DNA of 64,000 nt from Lonepinella sp042485795 (GCF_042485795.1 NZ_CP169368.1:1984001-2048000), one strand, 5' to 3'. Positions 51,702 through 61,372 are shown, counted from the first letter of the stretch. Numbers and translations: made by a program. The notes: generated by a model from the sequence alone, not told the origin.

Positions 51702-52229
51702 TTAACCTTGGAAATTATCAATCAAATCAATAATTTGATTAGCCATCAATTTCGCACTTTGCTCATCAGTTGGCAAGACAATATCTGCCACCTCTTCATA
51801 TAATGGATTACGCACTTCGGCTAAATCTTCCAACACTTGACGAACATCATCGACCCCTTGTAGTAATGGGCGTTTCTTATCACGTTGAGTTCGTTCATAT
51901 TGTTTATCTACCGTTGTTTGTAGATAAATAACGATACCACGCGCAGAGAGATGATTACGCGTATCTTTAGAAAGCACTGCCCCCCCCCCAGTTGAGAGTA
52001 CAATGCCTTGCCGTTGCGTTAATTCGCTAATAATCCGTTCTTCACGCTTACGAAAACCTGCTTCGCCTTCAATATCAAAAATCCAGCCAATATCAGCCCC
52101 TGCCCGAGCTTCAATTTCATTATCGGAATCAACAAATTCCATACTTAGTTGCTGTGCCAACTGGCGACCAATAGTGCTTTTTCCTGCCCCCATTGGACCA
52201 ACTAAAAAAATATTACGTTTTTCTGCCAT
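51702..52229 (-). CDS. aroK: AroK, shikimate kinase I
   Basis: 175 residues. Walker A GPMGAGKSTIGRQLA (residues 11-25), DSDNEIEARAGADIGWIFDIEGE, the shikimate-binding STGGGAVLS, and the LID region ERTQRDKKRPLLQG. Phosphorylates shikimate. A run of ten G on the coding strand (51980-51989) encodes three glycines plus the first base of Ala, a slippage-prone tract within an important gene. In E. coli hofQ precedes aroK; here xerD does, since the com operon lies elsewhere. Confidence 0.96.
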   Translation of the reverse strand: MAEKRNIFLVGPMGAGKSTIGRQLAQQLSMEFVDSDNEIEARAGADIGWIFDIEGEAGFRKREERIISELTQRQGIVLSTGGGAVLSKDTRNHLSARGIVIYLQTTVDKQYERTQRDKKRPLLQGVDDVRQVLEDLAEVRNPLYEEVADIVLPTDEQSAKLMANQIIDLIDNFQG

Positions 52230-52399
52230 TGTTATTCTTTTCGTCTATTATTTAAAGTAAAAAAATTAATCCCATATCGTAAAAATTATCAACGATAAAA
52301 AAGGATCACCAAAACTGTGGAATTATCGCAATAAATGCCCTATGTTTTCAACCTTAAAGCAAAATTTATTTTATGTTTTGCGTATTTTCTCCACATTAT

Positions 52400-53293
52400 T
52401 TAACCACGAGGGTGGAATTTTTCATGTAAAAGTTTCAAGCGTTCTTTCGCCACATGAGTATAAATTTGTGTAGTTGATAGATCACTATGCCCAAGTAACA
52501 TTTGTACTACCCGAAGATCTGCCCCATGATTGACTAAATGCGTAGCAAAAGCATGACGCAGAACATGAGGTGAAAGACTTTCGGTATTAATTTCTGCTAA
52601 AATCGCATAATGTTTGATCCTATGCCAGAAAGTTTGCCGAGTCATTTGCACTGCTCTTTTGCTTGGAAAAACCACATCTGAACTCTGTCCATTCAATAAC
52701 ATCGGACGACCATATAACACAAATTGATTCACCCAATAACTCGCTTCTTCACCCATAGGCACAATACGTTCTTTATTACCTTTACCAATTACTCGCACTA
52801 CACCTTGCTGTAAACTAATATTATCCATAGTTAGAGAAACTAATTCGGTAACTCGCAAGCCTGTCGCATACAATAACTCCAACATAGCTTTATCACGTAA
52901 TTCTAGTGGTTCATCGGTGCTAGGGCATTCCAGTAAATCCCCCACTTGCTCTTCACTTAAATATTTCGGTAAACGACTTGGTAATTTGGGAGAACTTAAT
53001 ACCGCACTAGGATCATCTTGGCGATATTGTTCTCGATATAAATATTGAAATAATTTCCGCATTGCACTGAGCAAACGAGCCGTACTGGTTGCTTTATAGC
53101 CCTTTTCCACACGTTCACCGAGAAATTGTTGTAAATGAACTGCATCTAATTCAAGCAAGGTTAGTGCTTGCTGCACAGACCAATCAGAAAGTGCAGTTAA
53201 ATCAAGGCGGTAGGATTGAATAGTATTATCCGACAAGCCTTTCTCTAACCACAGTTCATTTAAAAATAATTCAATAAGTGCGGTGTCTTTCAT
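52400..53293 (-). CDS. xerD: XerD, tyrosine site-specific recombinase
   Basis: 297 residues (E. coli XerD 298). N-terminal core-binding domain (residues 1-90) and a catalytic domain with Arg in YATGLRVTELVSL, HVLRHAFATHL, LGHSDLSTTQIYTHV (nucleophile Tyr near residue 278). With XerC resolves chromosome dimers at dif. The 170-base gap to aroK holds no visible gene. Confidence 0.93.
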   Translation of the reverse strand: MKDTALIELFLNELWLEKGLSDNTIQSYRLDLTALSDWSVQQALTLLELDAVHLQQFLGERVEKGYKATSTARLLSAMRKLFQYLYREQYRQDDPSAVLSSPKLPSRLPKYLSEEQVGDLLECPSTDEPLELRDKAMLELLYATGLRVTELVSLTMDNISLQQGVVRVIGKGNKERIVPMGEEASYWVNQFVLYGRPMLLNGQSSDVVFPSKRAVQMTRQTFWHRIKHYAILAEINTESLSPHVLRHAFATHLVNHGADLRVVQMLLGHSDLSTTQIYTHVAKERLKLLHEKFHPRG

Positions 53294-53312
53294 GGTTGTT
53301 TTTTAAGTGAAA

Positions 53313-54038
53313 TTACAAACCAAAATCTTCAGGTAAATTCTTCAAAATATCTATCCAAATCACACTATTACGTTCTCGATGCTGTGCCAAGCAAGTGGCG
53401 ACTTGTTCACTGTCTTTTATCTCGCAAGCCTGTTGTAAAGATTGATAAAACATAAAAGCCATTTGGCGATAAATAGGATTAACAAAAAATAACTTTGCTA
53501 CTTGATGATACATTTGTTTAAAACTGTTTAAGATTAAACCATAAACAGGTTTATTCGCAATAAAAGTAAATTGACGGAATAAATAATAATCAAATTCCGC
53601 ATAGGATTGAGCATCATCTTCAAGTTTATTTAACTTTTCGAATACTTTCAAGGATTCTTCAGGGTTCATTTGAACGGCTTCTGGAATATAATATTCCGCC
53701 ATTCTAGTACGTAATGACACTACATTAGAAATAATAGTTGGCATCACACCACGATCGAGCTGAATAATCGTACTAATAATATTTGGTCCTCCCGTTTCCC
53801 AAATATCATTCACATGAGTGGGTTTGCCATGTTGGATACTTAACCAACCTTCACGGGCTAACCGTTGTAAAACTTCACGTAGGGTTGTGCGAGTTACCCC
53901 AATTTTGTCTGCTAACTCACGTTCTGCAGGTAAATCTGATCCAGCAGGGAAACGATTGTTCCAAATACTTTGCACAATATATTCTTCTGCTAATGCTGCA
54001 GGACTTTGTGCTTTTAATAATAGTTGTTGATTTGTCAT
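53313..54038 (-). CDS. fadR: FadR, fatty acid metabolism transcriptional regulator
   Basis: 241 residues from the ATG at 54038 (MTNQQLLLKAQSPAALAEEYIVQ), the length and start of E. coli FadR (239); an open frame extends upstream without a reading in the family. N-terminal GntR winged helix (IWNNRFPAGSDLPAERELADKIGVTRTTLREVLQRLAREGWLSIQHGKPTHVNDIW) and a helical acyl-CoA-binding C-terminal domain. Divergent from nhaB, as in E. coli and Haemophilus; the 150-base gap holds both promoters. Confidence 0.95.
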   Translation of the reverse strand: MTNQQLLLKAQSPAALAEEYIVQSIWNNRFPAGSDLPAERELADKIGVTRTTLREVLQRLAREGWLSIQHGKPTHVNDIWETGGPNIISTIIQLDRGVMPTIISNVVSLRTRMAEYYIPEAVQMNPEESLKVFEKLNKLEDDAQSYAEFDYYLFRQFTFIANKPVYGLILNSFKQMYHQVAKLFFVNPIYRQMAFMFYQSLQQACEIKDSEQVATCLAQHRERNSVIWIDILKNLPEDFGL

Positions 54039-54188
54039 ATTTAGGTACTTTTCTTTAACGTAGATCAAAAAAATTCTCAAATAAGAGTGAATATACTGGC
54101 AATTTTTTTATTTACAGGTAAAAATAACAACCTATTATCAGTTTAAACCAACAGATATGCAAAGCATATTTTAAAAGGATGTATTTAT

Positions 54189-55757
54189 ATGAATTATGTT
54201 CAAGCATTTATGAATAACTTTTTGGGTAAAAGCCCAAACTGGTATAAAGTTACCATTGTAGTATTTTTGCTCATCAATCCTGTAATATTTTGGGTCAATC
54301 CTTTTATTGCTGGTTGGTTACTAGTGGTAGAATTTATTTTCACCTTAGCCATGGCATTAAAATGTTATCCGTTACAACCTGGTGGTATGCTAGCGATTGA
54401 AGCTATTACCATAGGAATGACCAGCCCAGAACATGTTAAAGCCGAAATTATGGCGAATTTTGAAGTTATCCTGTTATTAATGTTTATGGTAGCAGGTATT
54501 TACTTCATGAAACAATTACTACTTTATGTTTTCACCAAATTATTACTCAGAATCCATTCTAAAATCACTTTATCTGTTTCTTTCTGTTTAAGTGCGGCAT
54601 TTCTTTCCGCTTTCTTAGACGCCTTAACCGTTATCGCTGTAATTATTAGCGTTGGTATGGGATTTTATGGAGTTTATCACAAAGTTGCCTCAGGTGCATC
54701 TTTTGAAGATTCTACCGACATCACTAATGATGATAAAATTAGCAATAACAACCGCACCCTTGATGAATTCCGAGCTTTCTTACGTAGCTTATTAATGCAC
54801 GCAGCAGTCGGAACAGCATTAGGTGGGGTAATGACCATGGTTGGTGAACCACAAAACTTAATTATTGCGGAACAATCTGGTTGGAAATTTGTAGAATTTT
54901 TCTTACGTATGGGACCTGTTACCGTTCCAGTCCTAATCTGTGGTATTTTAACTTGTATTCTAGTAGAAAAATTCCGCTTATTCGGTTATGGTGCTAGATT
55001 GCCACGTAAAGTCTGGTCCGTATTAGCGAAATACGACCGTAACCAAGAAATGAAAATGACATCACAAGATAAAGTCAAATTATTGGTACAAATTTTCGTT
55101 GGTATTTGGTTAATACTTGGTTTAGCTTTCCATTTAGCCGCTGTTGGTCTAATTGGTTTAAGCGTCATTATTTTGACCACTGCTTATTGCGGAGTAACAA
55201 GTGAACACGAGCTAGGACGAGCTTTCCAAGAATCGTTACCTTTCACCGCTTTATTAGTAGTATTTTTCTCCATTGTTGCTGTGATTATCGACCAACACTT
55301 ATTTGCTCCACTGATTCACTTTGTACTCAATGCAGCGGAAAATGTACAATTACTGCTATTCTATGTGTTCAATGGCTTATTATCTGCTATCTCGGATAAT
55401 GTTTTCGTAGCAACGGTTTATATCAATGAAGCCAAACAGGCATTAATGGAAAATTCGATTTCTGCACAACAATTTGAACTCCTCGCCGTAGCCATTAATA
55501 CTGGTACAAACTTGCCATCCGTTGCCACACCAAACGGACAAGCTGCATTCTTATTCCTATTAACCTCTTCACTTGCCCCGCTAATTCGTTTATCCTATGG
55601 TAGAATGGTCTATATGGCATTACCTTACACCATTGTTTTAACGATTGTCGGTCTAATTAGCGTAGAATATTTTCTACCAGGTGTAACACAATGGTTAATG
55701 AATGCTGGTTTAATTGGAAGTCCACACATTCCACTTGAACCAGTTATTGCACACTAA
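54189..55757 (+). CDS. nhaB: NhaB, Na+/H+ antiporter
   Basis: 522 residues (E. coli 513), about twelve membrane segments. ALKCYPLQPGGMLAIEAITIGMT, FLDALTVIAVIISVGMGFYGVYHKVASG, VGTALGGVMTMVGEPQNLIIAEQ and NTGTNLPSVATPNGQAAFLFLLTSS are NhaB-specific. Exports sodium in exchange for protons. First gene of nhaB-dsbB. Confidence 0.96.
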   Translation: MNYVQAFMNNFLGKSPNWYKVTIVVFLLINPVIFWVNPFIAGWLLVVEFIFTLAMALKCYPLQPGGMLAIEAITIGMTSPEHVKAEIMANFEVILLLMFMVAGIYFMKQLLLYVFTKLLLRIHSKITLSVSFCLSAAFLSAFLDALTVIAVIISVGMGFYGVYHKVASGASFEDSTDITNDDKISNNNRTLDEFRAFLRSLLMHAAVGTALGGVMTMVGEPQNLIIAEQSGWKFVEFFLRMGPVTVPVLICGILTCILVEKFRLFGYGARLPRKVWSVLAKYDRNQEMKMTSQDKVKLLVQIFVGIWLILGLAFHLAAVGLIGLSVIILTTAYCGVTSEHELGRAFQESLPFTALLVVFFSIVAVIIDQHLFAPLIHFVLNAAENVQLLLFYVFNGLLSAISDNVFVATVYINEAKQALMENSISAQQFELLAVAINTGTNLPSVATPNGQAAFLFLLTSSLAPLIRLSYGRMVYMALPYTIVLTIVGLISVEYFLPGVTQWLMNAGLIGSPHIPLEPVIAH

Positions 55758-55779
55758 TGACTTGTAAAAGGGAAATTAA

Positions 55780-56319
55780 ATGCTTAATTATATTAAAGTG
55801 CTGTCAAACAAAAGAACAATTTGGTTATTATTATTTATCTCTGCATTTTGTTTAGAATTGACCGCACTTTATTTTCAACACGGCATAGGATTAAATCCTT
55901 GCGTAATGTGCATTTATGAACGTGTTGCATTATTTGGCATTCTATTTGCTGGCTTAATCGGTTTACTCGCTCCACGCTTTACCTTGATGCGATTACTCGC
56001 CCTAGTATTTGGCTTATGGGGAGCGATTAAAGGTTTATTGCTTTCGATTAAGCACCTCAACTACCAACTTAATCCAAACCCTTGGGATCAATGCCCTGTG
56101 ACCGTAGAATTTCCCAATACCTTGCCACTAGATAAATGGTTCCCTGAAATATTCCATCCGACAGGGCTGTGTAGTGAAATTAACTGGACATTTCTAGGTT
56201 TTACCATGGTGCAATGGTTGGTATTTATTTTTGCGGTTTATAGTATTATCTTTGCTGTGATATTCCTCAGTCAATTTCTAGGTGGTCGAATAAAGAATCA
56301 TCGTAGATTATTTCACTAA
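55780..56319 (+). CDS. dsbB: DsbB, inner-membrane disulfide oxidoreductase
   Basis: 179 residues, four membrane helices. Redox cysteines Cys41-x-x-Cys44 (NPCVMCIYER) and the periplasmic pair Cys105 and Cys131 (DQCPVTV, GLCSEIN) match E. coli positions. Reoxidises DsbA and passes electrons to quinone, which may be menaquinone made by the menF-menD genes of this window. Follows nhaB by 22 bases. Coding sequence contains an uptake sequence at 55861. Confidence 0.96.
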   Translation: MLNYIKVLSNKRTIWLLLFISAFCLELTALYFQHGIGLNPCVMCIYERVALFGILFAGLIGLLAPRFTLMRLLALVFGLWGAIKGLLLSIKHLNYQLNPNPWDQCPVTVEFPNTLPLDKWFPEIFHPTGLCSEINWTFLGFTMVQWLVFIFAVYSIIFAVIFLSQFLGGRIKNHRRLFH

Positions 56320-56332
56320 CTGATACAAAAAA

Positions 56333-56372
56333 AGTGCGGTGTAAAAAATTTATCTTTTTTACACCGCACTTG
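56333..56372. terminator. Perfect inverted uptake-sequence terminator between dsbB and mrcA
   Basis: A perfect 17-bp stem: AAGTGCGGTGTAAAAAA (56333-56349) with its complement (56356-56372), loop of six. Both arms begin or end with an exact uptake sequence and extend through A/T runs, so it can terminate both convergent transcripts. Classic use of paired uptake sequences in Pasteurellaceae. Confidence 0.92.
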
Positions 56373-56386
56373 CTATTTAACTTCAA

Positions 56387-58984
56387 CTAAAACAACTCTT
56401 GCCGACCATTTGGCGTATCCACTGGTGGTAAATGACTACCATTTGGATTATTAAACCGTTCCATTACCGCTGGTGGTACATAATAGCCTTTTTCTTGTAT
56501 AAAGGCTCGTTTTGGTTCTGTGCCTTTAATAAAATATTCCACTCTACCACCACTTGCTGAGAGTAAGCCTGAACCAGTGTCAATTTGTTTTTCTACAATA
56601 TTTGGCGGTACTACAGTTTCTCTTTCAGGAATATCTTGCAAGCTGGTCTTCATATAAGCAATCCAAGCTGGCATTGCACTACTCGCCCCTGCTTCCCCCT
56701 TACCGAGATTACGCTTATTATCATCAAAACCAATATATACTGTAGTAGTAATATTCGCCCCAAATCCAGCATACCAAGCTACTTTAGAATTGTTGGTAGT
56801 CCCCGTTTTTCCGCCAATATCTTGACGTTTAATTTCATTCGCCATACGCCAACTAGTGCCTTTCCAGCCTAAGCCTTTCTCACCGAAAATAGCTGTGTTT
56901 AACGCACTACGAATCAGGAAAGCCAGCTCGCCACTAATAACACGAGGGGCATATTGCACTTGTGAATTTTGGGTTTTACTTTCTGTCATAAAACTCAATT
57001 CATCTTCCTTTAACTTACCATCTTTCCCTGCTAATTCTGGGTTATCGTCTGATACATCAATATCTTCGGGATCAACATTCGCCACATTATCCCGTGCCAA
57101 TGCCCCATTTTCTAACGCTTGGGCATTGACTTGGAAACCATCAATTTTCTCGTTGGTTGTACCATAAATCACGGGAATATCATCACAACTTATACAAGCA
57201 ATTTTTGGATTCGCCACAAAAATTTCTTTGCCCGTATTATCCAACACTTTTTCGACTAAATAAGGCTCAATTAAGAAACCACCATTGTCAAACACAGCAT
57301 AGGCTCTTGCCATATCTAATGGAGTGAAAGATGCTGCCCCTAAGGCAAGAGATTCACTAGCAAAATATTGCTCTCGCTTAAAACCAAATCGCTCTAAAAA
57401 TTCGGCGGTAAAAGGTACACCTGCCATCTGAATGGTGCGAATCGCAATCATATTTTTTGATTGACCTAACCCCACACGTAATCGCATTGGACCGTCATAA
57501 CGATCAGGCGAATTTTTGGGTTTCCATTCCTTTTGACCAGCTTTCTTAATCACAATCGGACTATCTTGTAATACACTAGATAAGGTTAAGCCCTTTTCTA
57601 ATCCTGCCGCATAAATAAAGGGTTTAATGGTTGAGCCAACTTGAACTAAAGATTGCGTAGCACGATTAAATTTACTTTGTTCAAAACTAAATCCACCGAC
57701 AATGGCTTCAATCGCACCATTATCACTATTTAATGCCACCAACGCAGAATTCACTTCAGGAATTTGCCCTAAAATCCAGTCACCATTATCACGTTTACGC
57801 ACCCATATTTGTTCTCCTGTTTTTGGTGCCTTACTCCCCGCCCAACTCATCGCAGAATTTGCTAACGTGATATTATCGCCAGAACTAAGTAATAATTTAG
57901 CCCCATCCTTACCTGTAGAAAGCACTGCCGCTGACACAAAAGGTTCGGAGTTTGGCAATTTACGTAATTCATCAATAATTTTCTCTGGGTCCCATGCCTT
58001 ATCGCCTTTCCCCCATAACATCACACCGCCTCGATAACCATGTCTTATATCATAGGCAATCACATTATCACGTACTGCTTTTTGGGCTTGATATTGATCC
58101 TGAGATAATACCGTAGTATAAACTTTGTAACCCCGATTATAAGAAACATCTTCGCCATAGCGTTTCACCATTTCTTGTCGCACCATTTCGGTCACATAAT
58201 CCGCACGGAAATCTAATTGAGCCCCGTGGTATTTAGCCACCACAGGTTCTTGAATAGCAGTATTATATTCTTCTTGAGTAATAAATTTGGTTTCTAACAT
58301 CCGCCCTAACACTAGATTACGGCGATCAGTAGCACGTTTTAAGGAATATAAAGGATTCATTGTAGATGGAGCTTTTGGTAAACCCGCAATAACCGCCATT
58401 TCAGATAAAGATAATTCATTCAGACTCTTACCAAAATAGGTTTTAGCTGCCGCTGCCACACCATAGGATCGATAACCAAGATAGATTTTATTTAAATACA
58501 ACTCTAAAATTTCTTCTTTAGTTAAGGCATTTTCAATTTCAATCGCCAACACGGCTTCTTTAACCTTACGAATTAAAGTTTTTTCAGGCGTTAAAAAGAA
58601 GTTCCGAGCTAACTGTTGGGTGATCGTACTTGCCCCCTGTGATGCACCACCATTACTAATAGCCACCGATACTGCTCGAGCAATCCCCACGGGATCCACA
58701 CCATGATGTTCATAAAAACGGCTATCTTCAGTGGCAATAATGGCGTTAATTAACTGTTTTGGTACATCCGCTAATTTCACTGGAATACGGCGTTGTTCTC
58801 CCACTTCACCAATTAATTTACCGTCTGCCGTATAAATTTGCATCGGTTGTTGTAATTCCACTGTCTTTAAACTTTCTACATCTGGCAACCCCGATTTAAT
58901 ATGCATATAGCCCAAACCGACCAAAACACAACCTAATATGACCATTGTGAGTAAGGTACTTAATATTAATTTTGCGATCTTCAT
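56387..58984 (-). CDS. mrcA: MrcA, penicillin-binding protein 1A
   Basis: 865 residues (E. coli 850). Signal anchor LILSTLLTMVILGCVLVGLGYMHI, glycosyltransferase domain with ATEDSRFYEHHGVDPVGIARA and QGASTITQQLARNFFL (catalytic Glu in EDSRFY), an OB/linker region, and a transpeptidase with Ser451-x-x-Lys (GSTIKPF), SGE at about 680 and KTGTTN near residue 726. Polymerises and cross-links peptidoglycan in the periplasm. Divergent from comA, the conserved Pasteurellaceae mrcA|comABCDE arrangement. Confidence 0.97.
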   Translation of the reverse strand: MKIAKLILSTLLTMVILGCVLVGLGYMHIKSGLPDVESLKTVELQQPMQIYTADGKLIGEVGEQRRIPVKLADVPKQLINAIIATEDSRFYEHHGVDPVGIARAVSVAISNGGASQGASTITQQLARNFFLTPEKTLIRKVKEAVLAIEIENALTKEEILELYLNKIYLGYRSYGVAAAAKTYFGKSLNELSLSEMAVIAGLPKAPSTMNPLYSLKRATDRRNLVLGRMLETKFITQEEYNTAIQEPVVAKYHGAQLDFRADYVTEMVRQEMVKRYGEDVSYNRGYKVYTTVLSQDQYQAQKAVRDNVIAYDIRHGYRGGVMLWGKGDKAWDPEKIIDELRKLPNSEPFVSAAVLSTGKDGAKLLLSSGDNITLANSAMSWAGSKAPKTGEQIWVRKRDNGDWILGQIPEVNSALVALNSDNGAIEAIVGGFSFEQSKFNRATQSLVQVGSTIKPFIYAAGLEKGLTLSSVLQDSPIVIKKAGQKEWKPKNSPDRYDGPMRLRVGLGQSKNMIAIRTIQMAGVPFTAEFLERFGFKREQYFASESLALGAASFTPLDMARAYAVFDNGGFLIEPYLVEKVLDNTGKEIFVANPKIACISCDDIPVIYGTTNEKIDGFQVNAQALENGALARDNVANVDPEDIDVSDDNPELAGKDGKLKEDELSFMTESKTQNSQVQYAPRVISGELAFLIRSALNTAIFGEKGLGWKGTSWRMANEIKRQDIGGKTGTTNNSKVAWYAGFGANITTTVYIGFDDNKRNLGKGEAGASSAMPAWIAYMKTSLQDIPERETVVPPNIVEKQIDTGSGLLSASGGRVEYFIKGTEPKRAFIQEKGYYVPPAVMERFNNPNGSHLPPVDTPNGRQELF

Positions 58985-59019
58985 TCCAAAATTTACTCTT
59001 AATTAATGTGTTAATACAT

Positions 59020-59041
59020 TTTTTCGATAATACTCTAGCCT
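59020..59041 (+). promoter_or_regulatory. Weak candidate CRP-S site upstream of comA
   Basis: TTTTTCGATAATACTCTAGCCT keeps the TTTTxCGAT half of the competence CRP-S pattern but little of the other half. It lies 61-82 bases before the comA start. The spacing to any clear -10 is not convincing, so this is a hint only. Confidence 0.25.
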
Positions 59042-59101
59042 AATAGTATAAAGATTAACACCCTTAAGCGAAAGTAAAAAATAGCAATAAAAGGATGACA
59101 A

Positions 59102-59917
59102 ATGGGAAAATTAATTAAAAAAAATACTACTATCCAAGTGGGAATATGGCTTACTCAGCATTATTTTGAATTAGTTTGGTTTAATCAAGATAAAGTGGAG
59201 AATAATTCACCGCACTTTTGTCGTGTCGATATTAATGCACCCAATACCATTAACTCAACCTTATTCGAACAAATTTCAAACCAAATGGAAATTCAACGAC
59301 CGCTAGAAATCAAATGGGTAACAGCCATATTGCCACACCAAGTTTGGTTTAAAAGTTTACTCTTACAACATCATCTAAACGAGAGTGAATGCGATCACCA
59401 ATGCCGTTATACACTAGAAAATGAATTACCGATTCCCCTTGATGATCTTTGGTTTGATTATATAACCCTACCCTTAAAGCAAGGGTTACGTTTGGATATT
59501 TTTGCCGTTCGGAAAATCGTGGCACAAAGTTTATTGATACAGTTTCTACCCTTAAATATCAAGGTATTAGATACGGTTGTGAGCTGTCTATACAGAGCCT
59601 TTTGCTATACGCTACAAACTACACCATCAAATCATAGTTTACTTATCTACCAAGATGAACAAAACACCATTTTATTTCGTCAAACACAGCAAGAATGGCA
59701 AATTCTATCCCATCCCTCACAAGCTAATTTAATCGAGCTATATCAGCTATTTGCACAACGTTACCAGCAAAAAATCGATGATGTTTGGCTATATTCACAA
59801 GCTAAAAATATCCAGTTTCATGCGAAATATCAACGAATAACATCTGATATACCACTTATCGCATTAGGTGCATCACTTTGGCAAAAAAACTGGCAACAAA
59901 ATGAAAATGGCTATTAA
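59102..59917 (+). CDS. comA: ComA (PilM-like) competence pilus assembly protein
   Basis: 271 residues. No strong signal peptide; a cytoplasmic actin-like PilM homologue by position and by the WVTAILPHQVWFKSLLLQHHLNESECDHQCRYTLENELPIPLDDLWFDY segment. In H. influenzae comA is the first gene of the comABCDE operon and is needed for DNA uptake. Overlaps comB by 17 bases. Called by order and length since PilM is poorly conserved here. Confidence 0.85.
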   Translation: MGKLIKKNTTIQVGIWLTQHYFELVWFNQDKVENNSPHFCRVDINAPNTINSTLFEQISNQMEIQRPLEIKWVTAILPHQVWFKSLLLQHHLNESECDHQCRYTLENELPIPLDDLWFDYITLPLKQGLRLDIFAVRKIVAQSLLIQFLPLNIKVLDTVVSCLYRAFCYTLQTTPSNHSLLIYQDEQNTILFRQTQQEWQILSHPSQANLIELYQLFAQRYQQKIDDVWLYSQAKNIQFHAKYQRITSDIPLIALGASLWQKNWQQNENGY

Positions 59918-60455
59918 TTTATTGCCTTGGCGTTTGGAATTACATCAACAACGTAGTCGTCAAGAATTATGGCGACTCGCTTTGTTGATCATGTTGATAA
60001 TGTTAAGTTATTTCGGTTTAACCCAATTTGCCGATTATTATCAACTGCAATACGCAGAACAATTACAAAAACAACAAAGTATTCAGCAACAGTTGAATCA
60101 AGTAGAACAGAAAATCATGCAATTTCAGCAACGATTACAGCGTAACGGCAAGCAAAGTGCGGTGGAAATTCCATCAAATTTTGTGGACGTTTTATTTCAG
60201 TTACTGTCTGAATTGCCGATTGAACAAGGTGAACTGCAAATACTACAATTTTCTGCCAGCCAATTCACCTTACAAGGTAAAGCACACGATCAAGCAGAAT
60301 TTGAACAAATCCATCAATTTTTTAAACAACATCCACAAATCAATCAACTAAAACTTTCACAATTTTCACCACAGTCTGACGGTACTTTACAATTTGAGTT
60401 TCAGTTGCAATTCATTAATATGGAGAACCCAAATGCACTGGACGATACTGAATAA
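59901..60455 (+). CDS. comB: ComB (PilN-like) competence pilus assembly protein
   Basis: 184 residues from the ATG at 59901 (MKMAINLLPWRLELHQQ); the ATG at 59907 is an equal candidate and fits the usual PilN start MAINLLPWR. One membrane helix at residues about 22-42 (LWRLALLIMLIMLSYFGLTQF), then a coiled-coil and a periplasmic domain (LLSELPIEQGELQILQFSASQFTLQGKAHDQAEF). Bridges the cytoplasmic ring to the ComC/D/E machinery. An uptake sequence is at 60155. Overlaps comC by 23 bases. Confidence 0.85.
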   Translation: MKMAINLLPWRLELHQQRSRQELWRLALLIMLIMLSYFGLTQFADYYQLQYAEQLQKQQSIQQQLNQVEQKIMQFQQRLQRNGKQSAVEIPSNFVDVLFQLLSELPIEQGELQILQFSASQFTLQGKAHDQAEFEQIHQFFKQHPQINQLKLSQFSPQSDGTLQFEFQLQFINMENPNALDDTE

Positions 60456-60972
60456 TCCTGAGAATTTGTGGGGAAAGTGGCTTAAACTTTCCTATGGCAA
60501 ACACCTTATCAGCTTTATCCTATTAGGGATAGTTGTCTTATATTTTCCGTTATTTCAAGGGATATCCCATTATTATTTATTCACCCAAACCGAACAACAA
60601 ACTATCCATATTCAACAGGATCTTGAGCATAAACAACAACTATTACAAGGTATTAAACAACAAATGGAACAACATTTACTAACCCCTGAATTAGCTAATC
60701 AGTTACCGCCAATCAATCAAACGGTACAACAGTTATCTGGCACGTTACAATTTGAAAATCATCAATGGATCTTTAATCAAAAGCCACAATTAACCTTGCA
60801 TATACAAGGTTATTTTAGCGATCTAACCCATTTTATCACCACACTTTTAGCTCAACACAATGCGTTACACTTGGTATCACTACAAATTCGTAAAGCGGAA
60901 AATATTGATTATTCCATTGAAAGTGATGTTATCTTCCAATTAAACTTCACTCAACATCAGAGAGAAAAATAA
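60433..60972 (+). CDS. comC: ComC (PilO-like) competence pilus assembly protein
   Basis: 179 residues from the ATG at 60433 (MHWTILNNPENLWGKWLKL), preceded by GGAG with a seven-base spacer; an open frame extends 13 codons upstream. One helix (FILLGIVVLYFPLFQGISHYYLF) then a periplasmic coiled-coil (TEQQTIHIQQDLEHKQQLLQGIKQQMEQ) and alpha/beta end. The partner of ComB in the alignment complex. The stop is one base before the comD ATG. Confidence 0.85.
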   Translation: MHWTILNNPENLWGKWLKLSYGKHLISFILLGIVVLYFPLFQGISHYYLFTQTEQQTIHIQQDLEHKQQLLQGIKQQMEQHLLTPELANQLPPINQTVQQLSGTLQFENHQWIFNQKPQLTLHIQGYFSDLTHFITTLLAQHNALHLVSLQIRKAENIDYSIESDVIFQLNFTQHQREK

Positions 60973-60973
60973 A

Positions 60974-61363
60974 ATGTTAACAAAAATAACTAGCCTCATT
61001 ATTGCCTTATTTTGTTCGGTTGCTCTAGCCAAAACGGATCCATTTGATAAAAATCAACGTACTCAGGACATGGTTCAATCTGACAACACAGCAAAAACTC
61101 AAACTGCCCAATGTTTACAAAAACACGCCAATATCATGCCTAAAACCCCCTTTAACCAATTAACGCTTATCGGCATTTTACTGTTCAAAGATAGAAAACA
61201 AATTTTACTGCAAAATAAAAACGGTGAGATTGATAGTGCCAAAGAACATGATTTAATTGGCATAGACAGTTATCAACTACAAAATATCAACAAAACACAA
61301 GCCGAATTCTTAACTTGGAAAGCGGATTGTAGTGCTGGTGAAGTAATCATTTTAAAATTATAG
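60974..61363 (+). CDS. comD: ComD (PilP-like) competence pilus assembly protein
   Basis: 129 residues. A signal peptide MLTKITSLIIALFCSVALA with probable cleavage after ALA, then a short linker and a PilP-like barrel (LTLIGILLFKDRKQILLQNKNGEIDSAKEHDLIGIDSYQLQNINKTQAEFLTW). PilP proteins are often lipoproteins; no lipobox Cys is seen here. Links the inner-membrane complex to the secretin ComE. Starts one base after comC. Confidence 0.85.
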   Translation: MLTKITSLIIALFCSVALAKTDPFDKNQRTQDMVQSDNTAKTQTAQCLQKHANIMPKTPFNQLTLIGILLFKDRKQILLQNKNGEIDSAKEHDLIGIDSYQLQNINKTQAEFLTWKADCSAGEVIILKL

Positions 61364-61372
61364 GAATAACCA

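Noticed and set aside
56554..58037. Several plus-strand open frames antisense to mrcA
   Set aside because: Composition is that of shadows of a real gene; mrcA is complete with all motifs.
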